Notes: generated by a model from the sequence alone, not told the origin. A stretch of DNA of 64,000 nucleotides from Schaalia sp. Marseille-Q2122 (GCF_903645355.1 NZ_CAHJXR010000008.1:104610-168609), one strand, 5' to 3'; positions 1 to 11,566 are shown, numbered from the stretch's first letter. Numbers and translations are program-made.

Positions 1-720
1 GAACGCAGCCAGGTCGTCCTCGACGTTCTCGAACGTTTCCAGGAGCAGGCCGCCGAGGCCGGGCTGCGGCGCCGCTCTTGGCGCAGGCGGCAGCGGCATT
101 TCGCGGCCGGAGCCACTGAGGAGTTCGCCCTTCCCGCCGACGCGGAGGTTGAGGCCGCCGATGAGGCCAGTGCTGATGATCTCAGTGCTGACGAGGCCAC
201 TGCCGCCGAGGTCGGCGCGCGGCGCGAGGCCGGCCCCGAGGGCGCAGGAGGGGGTCGAGCGAGCGAGCCAACCCCCGAAGACCTCGTCTTCCTTGAAGGC
301 GATCAGCGCCGCTCCCCCGCTGCGTGGATTGCCCACCCGGGCCTGGCGTCCTCACGGCGCAACTACCGGCGTTCCTCCTCGCTGGGCGCAGTCCTGGGGC
401 GCATGGTGCGTGCGGAAGGCTGGGATCAGCCCACGAAACTGGGCTCAGTCATGGCCAAGTGGCAGACCATTGTCGGCCCGAGTGTGGCCCAGCATTGCGT
501 GGTGGAAACCTTTGAGGATGATCGTTTGATCGTGCGCTGTGATTCAACGGCATGGGCCAATCAGATGACCCTGCTCTTGCCCCATATTGAGCGCCGAATT
601 GCGGAGGAAGTCGGGCATGGCGTGGTCAAACAGGTCATTATTCGGGGGCCTCATCGGCCCTCGTGGAAGAAGGGCTTGTATTCGGTGCCGGGCAGGGGTC
701 CGCGCGATACCTACGGCTAA
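1..720 (+). CDS. dciA: DciA-like DUF721 protein, 5' truncated by window edge
   Basis: The reading frame is open from base 1 to the TAA at 718-720, so only the C-terminal 239 residues are present. The last ~105 residues, from about base 403, form the DUF721 domain: W-D-Q-P-T, then V-M-A-K-W-Q-T-I-V-G, then a C-x-S-T-A-W-A-N-Q stretch. The part before it is acidic and Ala-rich, as in actinobacterial members. DciA proteins are the ancestral loaders or partners of the DnaB helicase. Placement directly before gyrB, where recF-dciA-gyrB-gyrA is the usual actinobacterial order, supports the call. DnaB itself is encoded in this window at about 15.1 kb. The true start lies upstream of the window. Confidence 0.85.
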   Translation, partial: ERSQVVLDVLERFQEQAAEAGLRRRSWRRRQRHFAAGATEEFALPADAEVEAADEASADDLSADEATAAEVGARREAGPEGAGGGRASEPTPEDLVFLEGDQRRSPAAWIAHPGLASSRRNYRRSSSLGAVLGRMVRAEGWDQPTKLGSVMAKWQTIVGPSVAQHCVVETFEDDRLIVRCDSTAWANQMTLLLPHIERRIAEEVGHGVVKQVIIRGPHRPSWKKGLYSVPGRGPRDTYG

Positions 721-820
721 ACGCGGGGTGGGACAAGTCACCCTTAGTATTTTTGCAGTTCAACAGGGGTTTTCGCGGGCTGTGCGGGAGGAAAAGGTTC
801 ACCGGATGCAGCGGTGTTTT

Positions 821-829
821 TGATAGAAT
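821..829 (+). promoter_or_regulatory. Candidate extended -10 promoter of gyrB
   Basis: TG-A-TAGAAT at 821-829 fits an extended -10 element (TGn followed by a TAnnnT hexamer) and would start transcription near 836, giving an ~80 nt leader for gyrB. No good -35 hexamer sits at 16-18 bp; TTCACC at 798-803 is 20 bp away. This is inferred from sequence only. Confidence 0.35.
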
Positions 830-916
830 GAAACCCTTGGAATTCAGGCAGAACCGCCAATCCTGACGGTCTGTTACCGGGCCGGATGCTTTCCGGCCGA
901 TGAGGGGAGCCATTGA

Positions 917-2959
<2,043 letters not shown>

Positions 2960-2989
2960 CCCCGCCCGTAGAACACAGGAGAACACCCC

Positions 2990-5725
2990 GTGAGTGACAA
3001 CACCACAGACCTGACCCCGGGCGCCGACACCCCCAACGACGACGAGGTCACCCTCGCCGTCGGCACCGACCTCGTTGATCCTCAGGGCGATGGGCCTGAC
3101 GGTCACGACCCCCACGGACGCATCGACCCTGTCGACCTGCGCTCGGAGATGCAGCGCTCCTACCTCGACTACGCGATGAGCGTTATCGTGGGCCGCGCCC
3201 TGCCGGATGTGCGCGACGGCCTCAAGCCCGTCCACCGCCGCATCCTCTACACGATGTTTGACGGCGGCTACCGCCCCAACGCCGGCTTCTACAAGTGCAT
3301 GCGTGTCGTGGGTGACGTGCTGGGTCAATACCACCCCCACGGTGACGCCTCGGTGTATGACGCCCTGGCCCGCATGGTCCAACCCTGGTCCCTGCGCTAC
3401 CCCCTCGTTGCAGGTCAGGGTAACTTTGGTTCCCCCGGTAACCTCGGGCCGGCAGCGCCTCGTTACACCGAATGTAAGATGGCCCCCCTGGCCATGGAAA
3501 TGGTGCGCGACATCGACGAAAACACCGTCGATTTCCAGGACAACTACGATGGGCGCAACCAAGAACCCACCGTCTTGCCCTCGCGCTACCCCAACCTGCT
3601 GGTCAACGGTTCTGAGGGTATCGCCGTTGGTATGGCCACCCGTATCCCTCCGCACAACCTGCGTGAGGTTGCTTCGGGTGTGCAGTGGGCACTTGAGCAC
3701 CCCGAGGCTTCCCGCGAGGAACTCCTCGAAGCCCTCATGGCCCGCATTAAGGGCCCCGACTTCCCTACCGGCGCCACCATCTTGGGCCGATCGGGCATTG
3801 AGGACGCCTACCGGACGGGACGAGGCTCCATCGTCCAGCGCGCCATTGTGGACGTAGAGGAAATCCACGGCCGCCAGTGCCTGGTCGTGAAGGAACTGCC
3901 CTACCAGGTCAACCCCGATAACCTCGTGGCTAAGATTGCCGAACTGGTCAAGAACGGCCAGATTCAAGGCATCGCTGACATTCGCGATGAGACCTCGGGC
4001 CGTCACGGTCAGCGCCTCATCATCGTGCTTAAGCGTGACGCTGTGGCCAAGGTTGTCCTCAACAACCTCTACAAGCGCACCGCCCTGCAGGACTCCTTCC
4101 CGGCGAATATGCTCGCCCTCGTTGACGGCGTGCCCCGCACGCTCAGCCTCGATGGCTTCATCCGCCACTGGATCACCCACCAGATGCAGGTCATTGAGCG
4201 CCGCACCGCCTTCCGCCTGGCCAAGGCCCGTGAACGCCTGCACATCCTGGAAGGCTACCTCAAGGCCCTGGACGCCTTGGACGAGGTCATCGCCCTCATC
4301 CGCCGCTCCCCCACCGCCGACGCCGCCCGCGAAGGCCTCATGGAGCTGCTGAGCATTGATGCCATCCAGGCTGATGCGATCCTGGCCCTGCAGCTGCGCC
4401 GCCTAGCCGCCCTTGAGCGTCAAAAGATCCTCGATGAGCACGCCGCTTTGCGCGCCCGCGTCGAAGACCTTGAGGACATCCTGGCCACCCCCGCACGCCA
4501 GCGCGACATTATCGGCATTGAACTGGCTGAAATCGTCGACAAGTACGGCGATGAGCGCATGACGACGATCCTGCCTTTCGGCGGGGAAATGTCGATGGAA
4601 GACCTCATCCCCCAAGAGGACGTGGTCGTCACCATTACCCGCGATGGTTTCGCCAAGCGCACCCGCACCGACAACTACCGTTCCCAAAAGCGCGGCGGTA
4701 AGGGCGTGCGCGGCACGCAGCTGCGCGGCGATGACGTGGTGGAGCACTTCTTCGTCACCACCACCCACCACTGGCTGCTCTTCTTTACCAACCTTGGCCG
4801 CGTCTACCGCGCCAAGGCCTACGAGATTCCCGAGGGCGGCCGCGACGCCAAGGGCCAGCACGTAGCGAACCTCCTGGCCTTCCAGCCCGAGGAAACCATC
4901 GCCCAGGTGCTCGCCATTGAGAACTACGAGCAGGCCGAATACCTCGTGCTCGCCACGAAGTCGGGTCTGGTGAAGAAGACGAAGCTCGCCGACTACAACT
5001 CCCCGCGTACCGGCGGCATTATTGCCATCAACCTGCGCGAGGACGAGGCCGGCCGCCCCGATGAGCTGGTTTCGGCTCACGTGGTCAACGCTGATGATCA
5101 CCTGCTGCTGGTCTCGCGTGAGGGTCAGGCCTCCCGCTTTGCCGCCACCGATGAGCAACTGCGCCCCATGGGCCGCTCGACCTCTGGCGTGAAGGGTATG
5201 CGCTTCCGCGATGACGATGAGCTGCTCACCATGGAGGTTGTGCGCGAGGGCGCTGACCTGCTCATCGTCACCGAGGGCGGCTACGCCAAGCGCACCCCCG
5301 TGGAGGAATACCCCGTCAAGGGCCGCGGCATCCTGGGTGTGCGCGTCGGTAAGCTCTCTGAGGAGCGCGGCGGCCTCGTGGGCGCGTTGATGGTGGATGC
5401 TGAAGAGGATGTCATGGTCATTACCTCCTCGGGTAAGCTCGTCCAGGTCAATGCCTCCGATGTGCGCCCCACCAGCCGAAACACCATGGGTGTGATCTTT
5501 GCTCGCCCCGATGGGGATGACCGCATTATTGCCATTACCCGTAATCCTGAGCGTGAACTTCCTGGGGAGAATGGGGAGAATGGGAATGGAGCGGAGGCTC
5601 CCGAGGGCGCTGACGCTGAGCGTTCTGCAGGAACCTCGGAGGAAAATGCTCCGAATGCTGACGAAACCGCCCCGAAGGATGTAGCGTCAGAGGGAGAATC
5701 CACAGTTGAGGAGGATGACCAGTGA
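2990..5725 (+). CDS. gyrA: DNA gyrase subunit A
   Basis: This is the DNA-cleaving subunit of gyrase (911 aa). The catalytic tyrosine is Tyr159, in A-P-R-Y-T-E. The quinolone-resistance region reads [10 protein letters not shown], so the position equivalent to E. coli Ser83 is Ala, as in Mycobacterium tuberculosis, while the Asp equivalent to Asp87 is kept. The wrapping domain carries the GyrA box QKRGGKG at residues 566-572, which is needed for supercoiling rather than plain relaxation. The last ~55 residues are a strongly acidic disordered tail rich in Glu, Asn and Gly. The GTG start at 2990 has CAGGAG upstream. The stop overlaps the next start as GTGA, which indicates translational coupling. 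Confidence 0.98.
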   Translation: MSDNTTDLTPGADTPNDDEVTLAVGTDLVDPQGDGPDGHDPHGRIDPVDLRSEMQRSYLDYAMSVIVGRALPDVRDGLKPVHRRILYTMFDGGYRPNAGFYKCMRVVGDVLGQYHPHGDASVYDALARMVQPWSLRYPLVAGQGNFGSPGNLGPAAPRYTECKMAPLAMEMVRDIDENTVDFQDNYDGRNQEPTVLPSRYPNLLVNGSEGIAVGMATRIPPHNLREVASGVQWALEHPEASREELLEALMARIKGPDFPTGATILGRSGIEDAYRTGRGSIVQRAIVDVEEIHGRQCLVVKELPYQVNPDNLVAKIAELVKNGQIQGIADIRDETSGRHGQRLIIVLKRDAVAKVVLNNLYKRTALQDSFPANMLALVDGVPRTLSLDGFIRHWITHQMQVIERRTAFRLAKARERLHILEGYLKALDALDEVIALIRRSPTADAAREGLMELLSIDAIQADAILALQLRRLAALERQKILDEHAALRARVEDLEDILATPARQRDIIGIELAEIVDKYGDERMTTILPFGGEMSMEDLIPQEDVVVTITRDGFAKRTRTDNYRSQKRGGKGVRGTQLRGDDVVEHFFVTTTHHWLLFFTNLGRVYRAKAYEIPEGGRDAKGQHVANLLAFQPEETIAQVLAIENYEQAEYLVLATKSGLVKKTKLADYNSPRTGGIIAINLREDEAGRPDELVSAHVVNADDHLLLVSREGQASRFAATDEQLRPMGRSTSGVKGMRFRDDDELLTMEVVREGADLLIVTEGGYAKRTPVEEYPVKGRGILGVRVGKLSEERGGLVGALMVDAEEDVMVITSSGKLVQVNASDVRPTSRNTMGVIFARPDGDDRIIAITRNPERELPGENGENGNGAEAPEGADAERSAGTSEENAPNADETAPKDVASEGESTVEEDDQ

Positions 5726-6120
5726 GCGAACAGACCGCGCCTGGAGGCATCGTTGAAGACGGCCCCCGCCAGGTCAATCTTGCGATCGCACGCATTGACC
5801 CCTGGACCGTCATGAAGGTGTCATTCCTCCTCAGCGTGGCTCTGGGCATTGTTTCGGTGATTGCCACCGCCATCTTGTGGACCATGCTCGACGCCATGCA
5901 CGTCTTTGCCTCTATCGACGAGTTCCTCACCAAGTTGGGCGCTGAACGCTTCACCGTCTTGCTTGACTACGTGCGTTTCTCTCGCCTGCTGTCCTACACG
6001 ACCATTGCGGCAGTGGCCAACGTCGTCCTCATGACGGCCATTGCCACCGTGGCAGCGATGCTCTACAACGTCATTGCCTCGCTGGTCGGTGGTGTGCGCG
6101 TGTCCCTCATGGACGAGTAA
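5722..6120 (+). CDS. DUF3566 membrane protein
   Basis: A 132-aa protein with two hydrophobic segments, about residues 34-56 and 88-118, joined by a loop containing L-D-A-M-H-V-F. The opening [15 protein letters not shown] pattern is typical of DUF3566, a family found almost always directly after gyrA in Actinobacteria. The GTG start overlaps the gyrA stop, so it sits at the end of the gyrB-gyrA operon. Its biochemical role is unknown; linkage to gyrase and to near-origin genes is conserved. Confidence 0.9.
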   Translation: MSEQTAPGGIVEDGPRQVNLAIARIDPWTVMKVSFLLSVALGIVSVIATAILWTMLDAMHVFASIDEFLTKLGAERFTVLLDYVRFSRLLSYTTIAAVANVVLMTAIATVAAMLYNVIASLVGGVRVSLMDE

Positions 6121-6151
6121 GAGCGGAATCTTCGCACGGGATTGAGCCAAG

Positions 6152-6210
6152 CGGCCCCACTGAGAGTGGGCACCCTCATTGAGAGTGTTCCACTTCACGC
6201 GGGGCCGTTT
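6152..6210 (+). terminator. Terminator after the gyrase operon
   Basis: The stem CGGCCCC (6152-6158) pairs with GGGGCCG (6201-6207) and is followed by a T run. The long loop holds a smaller imperfect hairpin. The position between the DUF3566 stop and tRNA-Ile fits the end of gyrBA transcription. Confidence 0.6.
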
Positions 6211-6270
6211 TGCTCTTTGGCCCATGTTTTGTCTACCATTGTGGAGCACCCGTTAAGGGGGCATGCAGTT

Positions 6271-6344
6271 GGGCCTATAGCTCAGTAGGTTAGAGCGCAG
6301 TCCTGATAAGACTGAGGTCGGTGGTTCGAGCCCACCTAGGCCCA
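6271..6344 (+). tRNA. tRNA-Ile (GAT anticodon)
   Basis: A 74-nt cloverleaf. The acceptor stem pairs GGGCCTA with TAGGCCC, with discriminator A at 6344. The anticodon stem CAGTC/GACTG encloses loop CTGATAA, giving anticodon GAT at 6305-6307. The T-arm contains GGTTCGAGC. The 3' CCA is not encoded. Confidence 0.97.
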
Positions 6345-6379
6345 CTTCCGCAATCTCGGCATTTGCCAGAGGAGGCACA

Positions 6380-6517
6380 ATGAACAAGTGGATCACCGCA
6401 ATTGTGGTCGTCGGAGCTGCAGTAGCAGTCGGACTCGTGGTGAGACAAGTTGCTCAAGACCTCTCTGACAATGCAGAATTGTGGAGGTCAGTCACTGACG
6501 ATCCGGCTCTGGCCTGA
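6380..6517 (+). CDS. DLW-39 family small membrane protein
   Basis: A 45-aa gene between the two tRNAs, preceded by GAGGAGG at 6369-6375 with 4 bases to the ATG. It has a short basic N-terminus (M-N-K-W), one hydrophobic helix (about residues 5-21) and a polar tail ending A-E-L-W-R-S-V-T-D-D-P. The E/D-L-W-x-x-x-T-D pattern and the position next to DUF3566 and the Ile/Ala tRNAs match the actinobacterial DLW-39 family. No function is known. Confidence 0.8.
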   Translation: MNKWITAIVVVGAAVAVGLVVRQVAQDLSDNAELWRSVTDDPALA

Positions 6518-6537
6518 TCGGAAGCGACACCCAGCAT

Positions 6538-6613
6538 GGGGCCATGGCGCAATTGGTAGCGCACCTGCTTTGCAAGCAGGGGGTTAGGGGTTCGAGTCCC
6601 CTTGGCTCCACCA
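6538..6613 (+). tRNA. tRNA-Ala (TGC anticodon), CCA encoded
   Basis: The acceptor stem pairs GGGGCCA with TGGCTCC (one G-T pair), with discriminator A at 6610 and an encoded CCA at 6611-6613. The anticodon stem CCTGC/GCAGG encloses TTTGCAA, giving anticodon TGC at 6571-6573. It lies 193 bases after tRNA-Ile, the usual Ile-Ala pairing near gyrA. Confidence 0.97.
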
Positions 6614-6615
6614 AC

Positions 6616-6650
6616 AACCGGGCCTGGACGATTGTCCAGGCCCGGTTTTC
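6616..6650 (+). terminator. Strong intrinsic terminator after tRNA-Ala
   Basis: A perfect 14-bp stem, AACCGGGCCTGGAC (6616-6629) with GTCCAGGCCCGGTT (6634-6647), has a GATT loop and is followed by TTTT. It ends tRNA-Ala transcription and may also stop the opposing gene at 6690. Confidence 0.85.
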
Positions 6651-6689
6651 ATGTGCGCGCAGCATGGCTGCCATCTGGCCTGTTGCCTC

Positions 6690-6890
6690 TTAACGCTTAC
6701 GGGCAACAAGGTAGATGACCGCGCAGACGGCGCCAATCGTCGCCAACGGGCCGGCCGCTAGCATTGCCAGGCCACCGCCAATATTGGCGCCACTGCCCTC
6801 AGGCATCATGGCGGAACTGACAAAGAAAAACACGACAGCTGCAGCGGCGAGCACGAGGCACGCGATGGCTGCCCACAACAGGTATTTCAT
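6690..6890 (-). CDS. Small two-helix membrane protein
   Basis: A 66-aa protein with two hydrophobic helices (about residues 4-26 and 42-61) separated by a Gly-rich loop (E-G-S-G-A-N-I-G-G-G), ending in A-R-K-R. The basic end suggests a cytoplasmic C-terminus. The ATG at 6890 follows a purine-rich GGGAGGGAG about 5 bases upstream. No family is recognised. It stands alone, convergent with tRNA-Ala. Confidence 0.6.
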   Translation of the reverse strand: MKYLLWAAIACLVLAAAAVVFFFVSSAMMPEGSGANIGGGLAMLAAGPLATIGAVCAVIYLVARKR

Positions 6891-7037
6891 GGTGTCTCCC
6901 TCCCTTCACTGCGAAAAAGACCCTGTCCTTCATTATCCCTGAAGTCGCGGCGCTCAGCAGGGAGGAGCGGGGGAGTGGGGCACCAGAAAAGAAAGCCAGG
7001 AGCACCCTCGGTGAAGAAACGCATCACGCGGTAGGGT

Positions 7038-7080
7038 AGTGGCCACACAGTGACCACACAGTGACCACCCAGTGGCCGCC
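7038..7080 (+). repeat. Four 11-bp tandem repeats ahead of the DNA alkylation repair gene
   Basis: Units AGTGGCCACAC (7038), AGTGACCACAC (7049), AGTGACCACCC (7060) and AGTGGCCGCC (7071, 10 bases) follow each other without gaps. The first contains the palindrome GTGGCCAC. The array ends 29 bases before the ATG at 7110, in the promoter or leader position. An 11-bp period places each unit on nearly the same DNA face. Confidence 0.7.
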
Positions 7081-7109
7081 TGGGCGCAGACAGGTGAGGA
7101 GGATCCAGT

Positions 7110-7901
7110 ATGACCAGGAGTACAGACACTATCCGCACGCGTCTGGTGGAACTGTCCGAAGAAAAGCACGCTGACTTCACCGCCAAGCTCGCCCCCACGG
7201 TGCCACGCGAACACATCCTTGGCGTGCGCGTCCCTGCCCTGCGCACACTCGCCAAACACCTGCGCAGGAAAGAACCTGCGCTTGTAGAGGCTTTTCTTAT
7301 CTCGCTTCCGCACGAGACTCTGGAAGAAAACCTGCTCCACGCACTCATTCTTAACGAAGAGAAAGACTTCGACGAGCTCATCCGACGCCTTGAGGAGTTC
7401 TTTCCTGTCATCGACAACTGGATGGTCTCCGACATTATTTCTCCAGGCCTGACCGCTACCCACCACGAGGAGCTCGAAGGATCAATCAGCCAATGGCTTA
7501 CTAGCAACCAGGTCTACCCCGTCAGGGTCGCTGTCCAGCTCCTCATGTCGTACTACCTCGACGACTATTTCCGAAAGGATCACCTCAACTGGGTGGCGGC
7601 AGTGAGCAATCCTGACTACTACGCCCGCATGGCCTGCGCCTGGTATTTCGCCACCGCCCTCGCCAAACAACCCCACGCCACCGGACCCTACTTCTTCGCC
7701 AAGGCCGACGAAGAAGGCATGGACGACCAGACACGAAAAATGGCCATCACGAAGGCCTGCGAAAGCCGCCGCATCCCCGATGCAACGAAGGAAGCACTCC
7801 GCAAGGAGCGTCAACGCTTGAGCATCGCCAGCGCAGGAACACGCCAAGGCCCAAAGAAGGCCGAATATAGTGCGGGTTTGGCCACGATTTGCCAAAAGTG
7901 A
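7110..7901 (+). CDS. DNA alkylation repair protein (AlkD/AlkC-like HEAT fold)
   Basis: A 263-aa, almost wholly helical protein of the DNA alkylation repair family, small glycosylases built from HEAT-like repeats that bind the DNA backbone and release alkylated bases. Visible family features are G-V-R-V-P-A-L-R near residue 38, the H-E-T-L-E-E-N-L-L-H helix, the D-N-W-M-V-S-D segment near residue 101, and R-M-A-C-A-W-Y-F-A near residue 173. The basic C-terminal ~35 residues look disordered. GAGGAGGATC precedes the ATG. It is a single gene; regulation may involve the 11-bp repeats upstream. Confidence 0.8.
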   Translation: MTRSTDTIRTRLVELSEEKHADFTAKLAPTVPREHILGVRVPALRTLAKHLRRKEPALVEAFLISLPHETLEENLLHALILNEEKDFDELIRRLEEFFPVIDNWMVSDIISPGLTATHHEELEGSISQWLTSNQVYPVRVAVQLLMSYYLDDYFRKDHLNWVAAVSNPDYYARMACAWYFATALAKQPHATGPYFFAKADEEGMDDQTRKMAITKACESRRIPDATKEALRKERQRLSIASAGTRQGPKKAEYSAGLATICQK

Positions 7902-8015
7902 CCTGCATATCTAGCGCTCGCTAAGGTCAGGGCCCTAGGGTGGAGAAGCAGCAGTGTTTCTGACGGACATTCCGCCAAAACACCGCAGTCCCTGTTGTCA
8001 ACGAAAAGAGCACCC

Positions 8016-10559
8016 ATGGCACGCAACCCGCAGGACCTGCCAATGGACACTTCCCACCTGCCCTCCCGCGCCGAGGCCGCCCGCCAACGCGCCGCCGCAG
8101 CCGAAGCCCAAGCAGCAACCCGGGCCCGCAGTGCACGCACACCCGAACCGACGCCAGCCCCGCAGCGCTCAACCACACCCGCTGCGGCCTCAACGCCGCG
8201 CTCAACCTCTGCTTCCACGCAGCGCCAGGCGGGCGCCTCGTCCTCGTCGACAACAACCCCACAGCGCCGATCCGTCCTCCAACGCGGCGCCCAAGAAACC
8301 AAACCCGCCTACGACTGGCCCCAAGCCTCCAGCGGCAAACGCTCACCCAAACGCTCCGCAACCGCGCCCGCCGACAAGAAAAAGCCCCTCTCCAAAGGAC
8401 GCCGCTGGGCACGCCGCATCGGTAAAGGCATCGCCTTCTCCATGCTCTTCCTCGTCCTGGCCGGCCTGGGCGTCTTCGGCTACCTCTACAACCGCCTGAC
8501 CATCCCCGCCGCCGACGAGGTCGCCCTCGCCCAAACCACCACCGTCTACTACAACGACGGCACCACCCGCATGGGCACCTTCTCTGAGGTCAACCGCACC
8601 ATCATTGACGCCTCAACCCTGCCCGACTACGTACCCCACGCCATCGTCGCCTCCGAAGACCGGACCTTCTACACCAACTCCGGTATCGACATCCGCGGCA
8701 TCCTACGCGCCCTCTACACCAATATCACGACGGGAAGCCGTCAGGGTGGCTCCACCCTGACCCAGCAGTACGTGGAGCGCTACTACATGGGGGATACCAC
8801 CAGCTACGTTGGCAAAGCTAAAGAAGCCATCCTCGCGCTGAAGATCAACAATCAGCAGACCAAGGATGAAATCATCGGCAACTACATGAACACGATCTAC
8901 TTTGGGCGAGGCGCCTACGGGATCGAAGCAGCCGCGAAAGCCTACTACGGCAAGGCCGCTAAGGACCTTACCCTCTCTGAGTCAGCCATGCTGGCCGGCA
9001 TCATCCCCGCACCCTCCGTGTGGGACCCCGCCGTTGACCCTGAGCAGGCCCAATCCCGCTGGGAGCGCGTCCTGAACCTCATGGTCGAAGACGGGTGGAT
9101 CAACAAGGCCGAGGCCGACGCCGCGACCTTCCCCCAAACCGTCGACCCCAACGCCGAACGCACAGACGAGTGGGCTGGGCCGCAGGGCTACCTGCTTGAA
9201 CAGGTCCGAGCCGAACTCAAGGCCACCGGCGCCTTCACCGACGAACAGATCGAAAACGGCGGCCTGACGATCATCTCCACCATCGACAAGGCGAAGAACG
9301 ATGCCGCCATTGCGGCCGCCAACACGATGAACGAGGTCGAAGGCTGGAATCCTGAGACCATGCACCTGGCCCTGTCCTCCGTAGACCCCAACACCGGAGA
9401 GATCGTCGCCGAATACGCCGGACACGACTACCTGGTCCGCCAGCAAAACGCCGTCACCCAAGACATCTCGGCGGCGGCCTCGACCTTCAAAACCTTCACC
9501 CTGCTCGCCAACCAAATCAACGGCGGCAGCATTGAAGACCTTTACGATGGCCGATCCCCGCGCCGCTTCGACGGCCTGGCTGAAACCGTCGAAAACGACG
9601 GTGGCTACTCCTGGGGCCGCGTGAACCTCACCAAGGCCATGCAGTACTCAATCAATACCGCCTTCGTTGAACTCAACGAAAAGATCGGATCCGACAAGAC
9701 CCTCAAGGTCGCCATTGACGCCGGCATCCCCGAAGACACCCTCGGCCTGGACGGGACCTTGCTCAACGTCCTGGGCTTTGCAGCCCCCCACAATATCGAC
9801 ATCACCGGCGCTTACGCCACGATCGCATCGGGCGGGTACCGCATCACGCCCCACATTGTGCGCGAAGTGAAAAACGGTGACGGCCAAGTGGTCTACAAGA
9901 CCATCATCGACCCCAAGCAGGTCTTCAACGCCACTGAACTGTCGGGCATCATGCCCGCCCTCGAGGCCGTCATGCAGCGCGGGGGCACAGGCGAAACCGT
10001 AGCGAGCCTGGGCCGTAAGGTCGCAGGCAAGACGGGGACCTCCGAGGAACAAAAATCCGCCCAATTCGTCGGTATGATCCCCCAGCTTGTCACCACAGTG
10101 AGCATGTACCAATCCGATGAGAACGGTAATCCTGTGCCCCTGACCAATATTGGCGGCCTGGATCAGTTCCACGGCGGCGACTGGCCAGCCGATGTGTGGC
10201 TGGCCTACATGAAAAAGGCCACTGAAGGCATGGACAATATCGACTACCCATGGCGGGTGTCAGTCCAGCAGCGACCTCGACTCAACGAACCCGTCCAACC
10301 TGCCGTTGAGGAAACACCTCAGTCGATGCCTGAGGAGCAGGAAGAAGAACCCACGCAAGAGCGCGGCGACAATACATCAGACGAGCAAAATACGCCGTCA
10401 CCTCAAGATCCCAACGACACCTCTGACCCGAATACGCCTGGAAACGGAGGGGGGAGCACCCCCGGTAACGGTGACAATGACGGAGGGCAAAATCCTCCCG
10501 GCAATGGGGGTGGCCAAGACGGTGGCGCCTCGCCTGGATCGCCTCCAGCAAATGGCTAA
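8016..10559 (+). CDS. Class A penicillin-binding protein (transglycosylase/transpeptidase)
   Basis: A bifunctional peptidoglycan synthase. It has a cytoplasmic disordered Ala/Pro/Arg-rich tail (~1-130), one membrane helix (about 140-162), a GT51 glycosyltransferase domain with the catalytic Glu of E-D-R-T-F-Y at 214 and the G-G-S-T-L-T-Q-Q motif, and a transpeptidase domain with STFK at Ser489, SxN as Y-S-I-N, and KTG at Lys672. After about residue 755 comes an acidic then Gly/Asn/Pro-rich tail of ~90 residues. I chose the ATG at 8016, with AAAGAG just upstream; a TTG at 7995 would add seven residues. The gene is monocistronic and ends at a terminator. Confidence 0.93.
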   Translation: MARNPQDLPMDTSHLPSRAEAARQRAAAAEAQAATRARSARTPEPTPAPQRSTTPAAASTPRSTSASTQRQAGASSSSTTTPQRRSVLQRGAQETKPAYDWPQASSGKRSPKRSATAPADKKKPLSKGRRWARRIGKGIAFSMLFLVLAGLGVFGYLYNRLTIPAADEVALAQTTTVYYNDGTTRMGTFSEVNRTIIDASTLPDYVPHAIVASEDRTFYTNSGIDIRGILRALYTNITTGSRQGGSTLTQQYVERYYMGDTTSYVGKAKEAILALKINNQQTKDEIIGNYMNTIYFGRGAYGIEAAAKAYYGKAAKDLTLSESAMLAGIIPAPSVWDPAVDPEQAQSRWERVLNLMVEDGWINKAEADAATFPQTVDPNAERTDEWAGPQGYLLEQVRAELKATGAFTDEQIENGGLTIISTIDKAKNDAAIAAANTMNEVEGWNPETMHLALSSVDPNTGEIVAEYAGHDYLVRQQNAVTQDISAAASTFKTFTLLANQINGGSIEDLYDGRSPRRFDGLAETVENDGGYSWGRVNLTKAMQYSINTAFVELNEKIGSDKTLKVAIDAGIPEDTLGLDGTLLNVLGFAAPHNIDITGAYATIASGGYRITPHIVREVKNGDGQVVYKTIIDPKQVFNATELSGIMPALEAVMQRGGTGETVASLGRKVAGKTGTSEEQKSAQFVGMIPQLVTTVSMYQSDENGNPVPLTNIGGLDQFHGGDWPADVWLAYMKKATEGMDNIDYPWRVSVQQRPRLNEPVQPAVEETPQSMPEEQEEEPTQERGDNTSDEQNTPSPQDPNDTSDPNTPGNGGGSTPGNGDNDGGQNPPGNGGGQDGGASPGSPPANG

Positions 10560-10560
10560 A

Positions 10561-10625
10561 TCACCCAACCTTGGGTGAGACCTGGGGTGCTTGTCGGCTG
10601 TAACGGCCGCAAGCACCCCACTTTT
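10561..10625 (+). terminator. Terminator after the class A PBP gene
   Basis: Two adjacent hairpins. The first is a short perfect palindrome TCACCCAA/TTGGGTGA (10561-10578). The second is a stronger stem TGGGGTGCTTG (10583-10593) with CAAGCACCCCA (10610-10620), followed by CTTTT. Confidence 0.75.
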
Positions 10626-10754
10626 GTGTGTAGGGGCGCAAGGGGCGGCTGCCGAGGGCGGTGGAAGTGGCTTAGGCAGGGGCGGCGAGCGAGGGGGGAC
10701 AGCGAGGACACGGCTGGGATAGTAGGGCAGAGCCAAAGGTGCTGTCATGAGGTT

Positions 10755-10800
10755 GGAAAAACACTGGGGGCCTGGCTCAAAGAGCCAGGCCCCCAGTGTT
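10755..10800 (-). terminator. Terminator of the rpsF-ssb-rpsR-rplI operon
   Basis: A perfect 18-bp stem, AACACTGGGGGCCTGGCT (10760-10777) with its complement at 10783-10800, has a 5-nt loop. Read on the minus strand it is followed by a T run (AAAA at 10757-10760 on the plus strand). Confidence 0.85.
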
Positions 10801-10841
10801 CAAGCAGTGATCCGCTCAGCGAATCAGCCGCCCATCAGTCT

Positions 10842-11300
10842 TCACTTAGCAGCGACAACGCGAACCTTGAGGTTAGCGGTCACCTCGTTGTGGAGGTTGA
10901 CGACCACGGTGTAATCGCCAGTGGTCTTGATCGGAGAAGCGATCACCACGCGGCGACGGTCGATGGTCTGGCCGAGTTCAGCCTTGACAGCCTCAGCAAT
11001 GTCAGCGGTGGACACGGCGCCGAAGAGGCGACCGTTGCCGCCAACCTTGGCGGAGATCGTCACAGGAGCAGCAGCCTGGAGGACGTCGCGCACGGCGCGA
11101 GCGTCATCGATGGAAGCGATCTCGCGCTTGCGGCGAGCAGCAGCCATCTGGTCAATCTGCTTCTGAGCGCCCTTGGACCAGGCGGTAGCCAGGCCACGGG
11201 GAACCAGGTAGTTACGGGCGTAACCGTCCTTGACCTCGACAACATCGCCGGCAGCGCCGAGATTTTCGACATCGTGGGTGAGGATGAGCTTAGTAGCCAT
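10842..11300 (-). CDS. rplI: 50S ribosomal protein L9
   Basis: A 152-aa protein. The N-terminal domain has the L9 signature K-L-I-L-T-H-D-V-E-N-L-G and K-D-G-Y-A-R-N-Y-L-V-P, followed by the long central helix (A-A-A-R-R-K-R-E-I-A) and a C-terminal RNA-binding domain ending L-K-V-R-V-V-A-A-K. Length is normal. It is the last gene of the operon, 23 bases after rpsR. Confidence 0.97.
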   Translation of the reverse strand: MATKLILTHDVENLGAAGDVVEVKDGYARNYLVPRGLATAWSKGAQKQIDQMAAARRKREIASIDDARAVRDVLQAAAPVTISAKVGGNGRLFGAVSTADIAEAVKAELGQTIDRRRVVIASPIKTTGDYTVVVNLHNEVTANLKVRVVAAK

Positions 11301-11323
11301 GAATAATCTTCCCTTCCCCTCGA

Positions 11324-11566
11324 TCAGCGGCCAGAGGACGAGTACGGCAGCAGAGCCATCTCGCGGGCGTTCTTAACGGCCTTAGCAATGCGACGCTGTT
11401 CCTGCACGGACACGCCAGTCACGCGGCGAGCGCGGATCTTGCCGCGGTCCGAGATGAACTTACGAAGCAGAGCGGTGTCCTTGTAGTCGATCTTTTCGAT
11501 CTTGGCCGACTTCAAGGGGTTGGCCTTCTTCTTGATGGGCTTATTGCGAAGTTGAGGCTTCGCCAT
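11324..11566 (-). CDS. rpsR: 30S ribosomal protein S18
   Basis: An 80-aa protein with [18 protein letters not shown] and the [18 protein letters not shown] ending of S18, which partners S6 on the 30S platform. The frame stays open for 13 codons further upstream, but the ATG at 11566 begins M-A-K-P-Q-L-R and has AAGGAG just upstream, so it is the start. No Cys zinc motif is present, so it is a C-minus paralogue type. Confidence 0.95.
   Translation of the reverse strand: MAKPQLRNKPIKKKANPLKSAKIEKIDYKDTALLRKFISDRGKIRARRVTGVSVQEQRRIAKAVKNAREMALLPYSSSGR

Noticed and set aside
10575..11306. 243-codon plus-strand frame over rplI
   Set aside because: It lies opposite L9 and the operon terminator hairpin and reads as low-information sequence.
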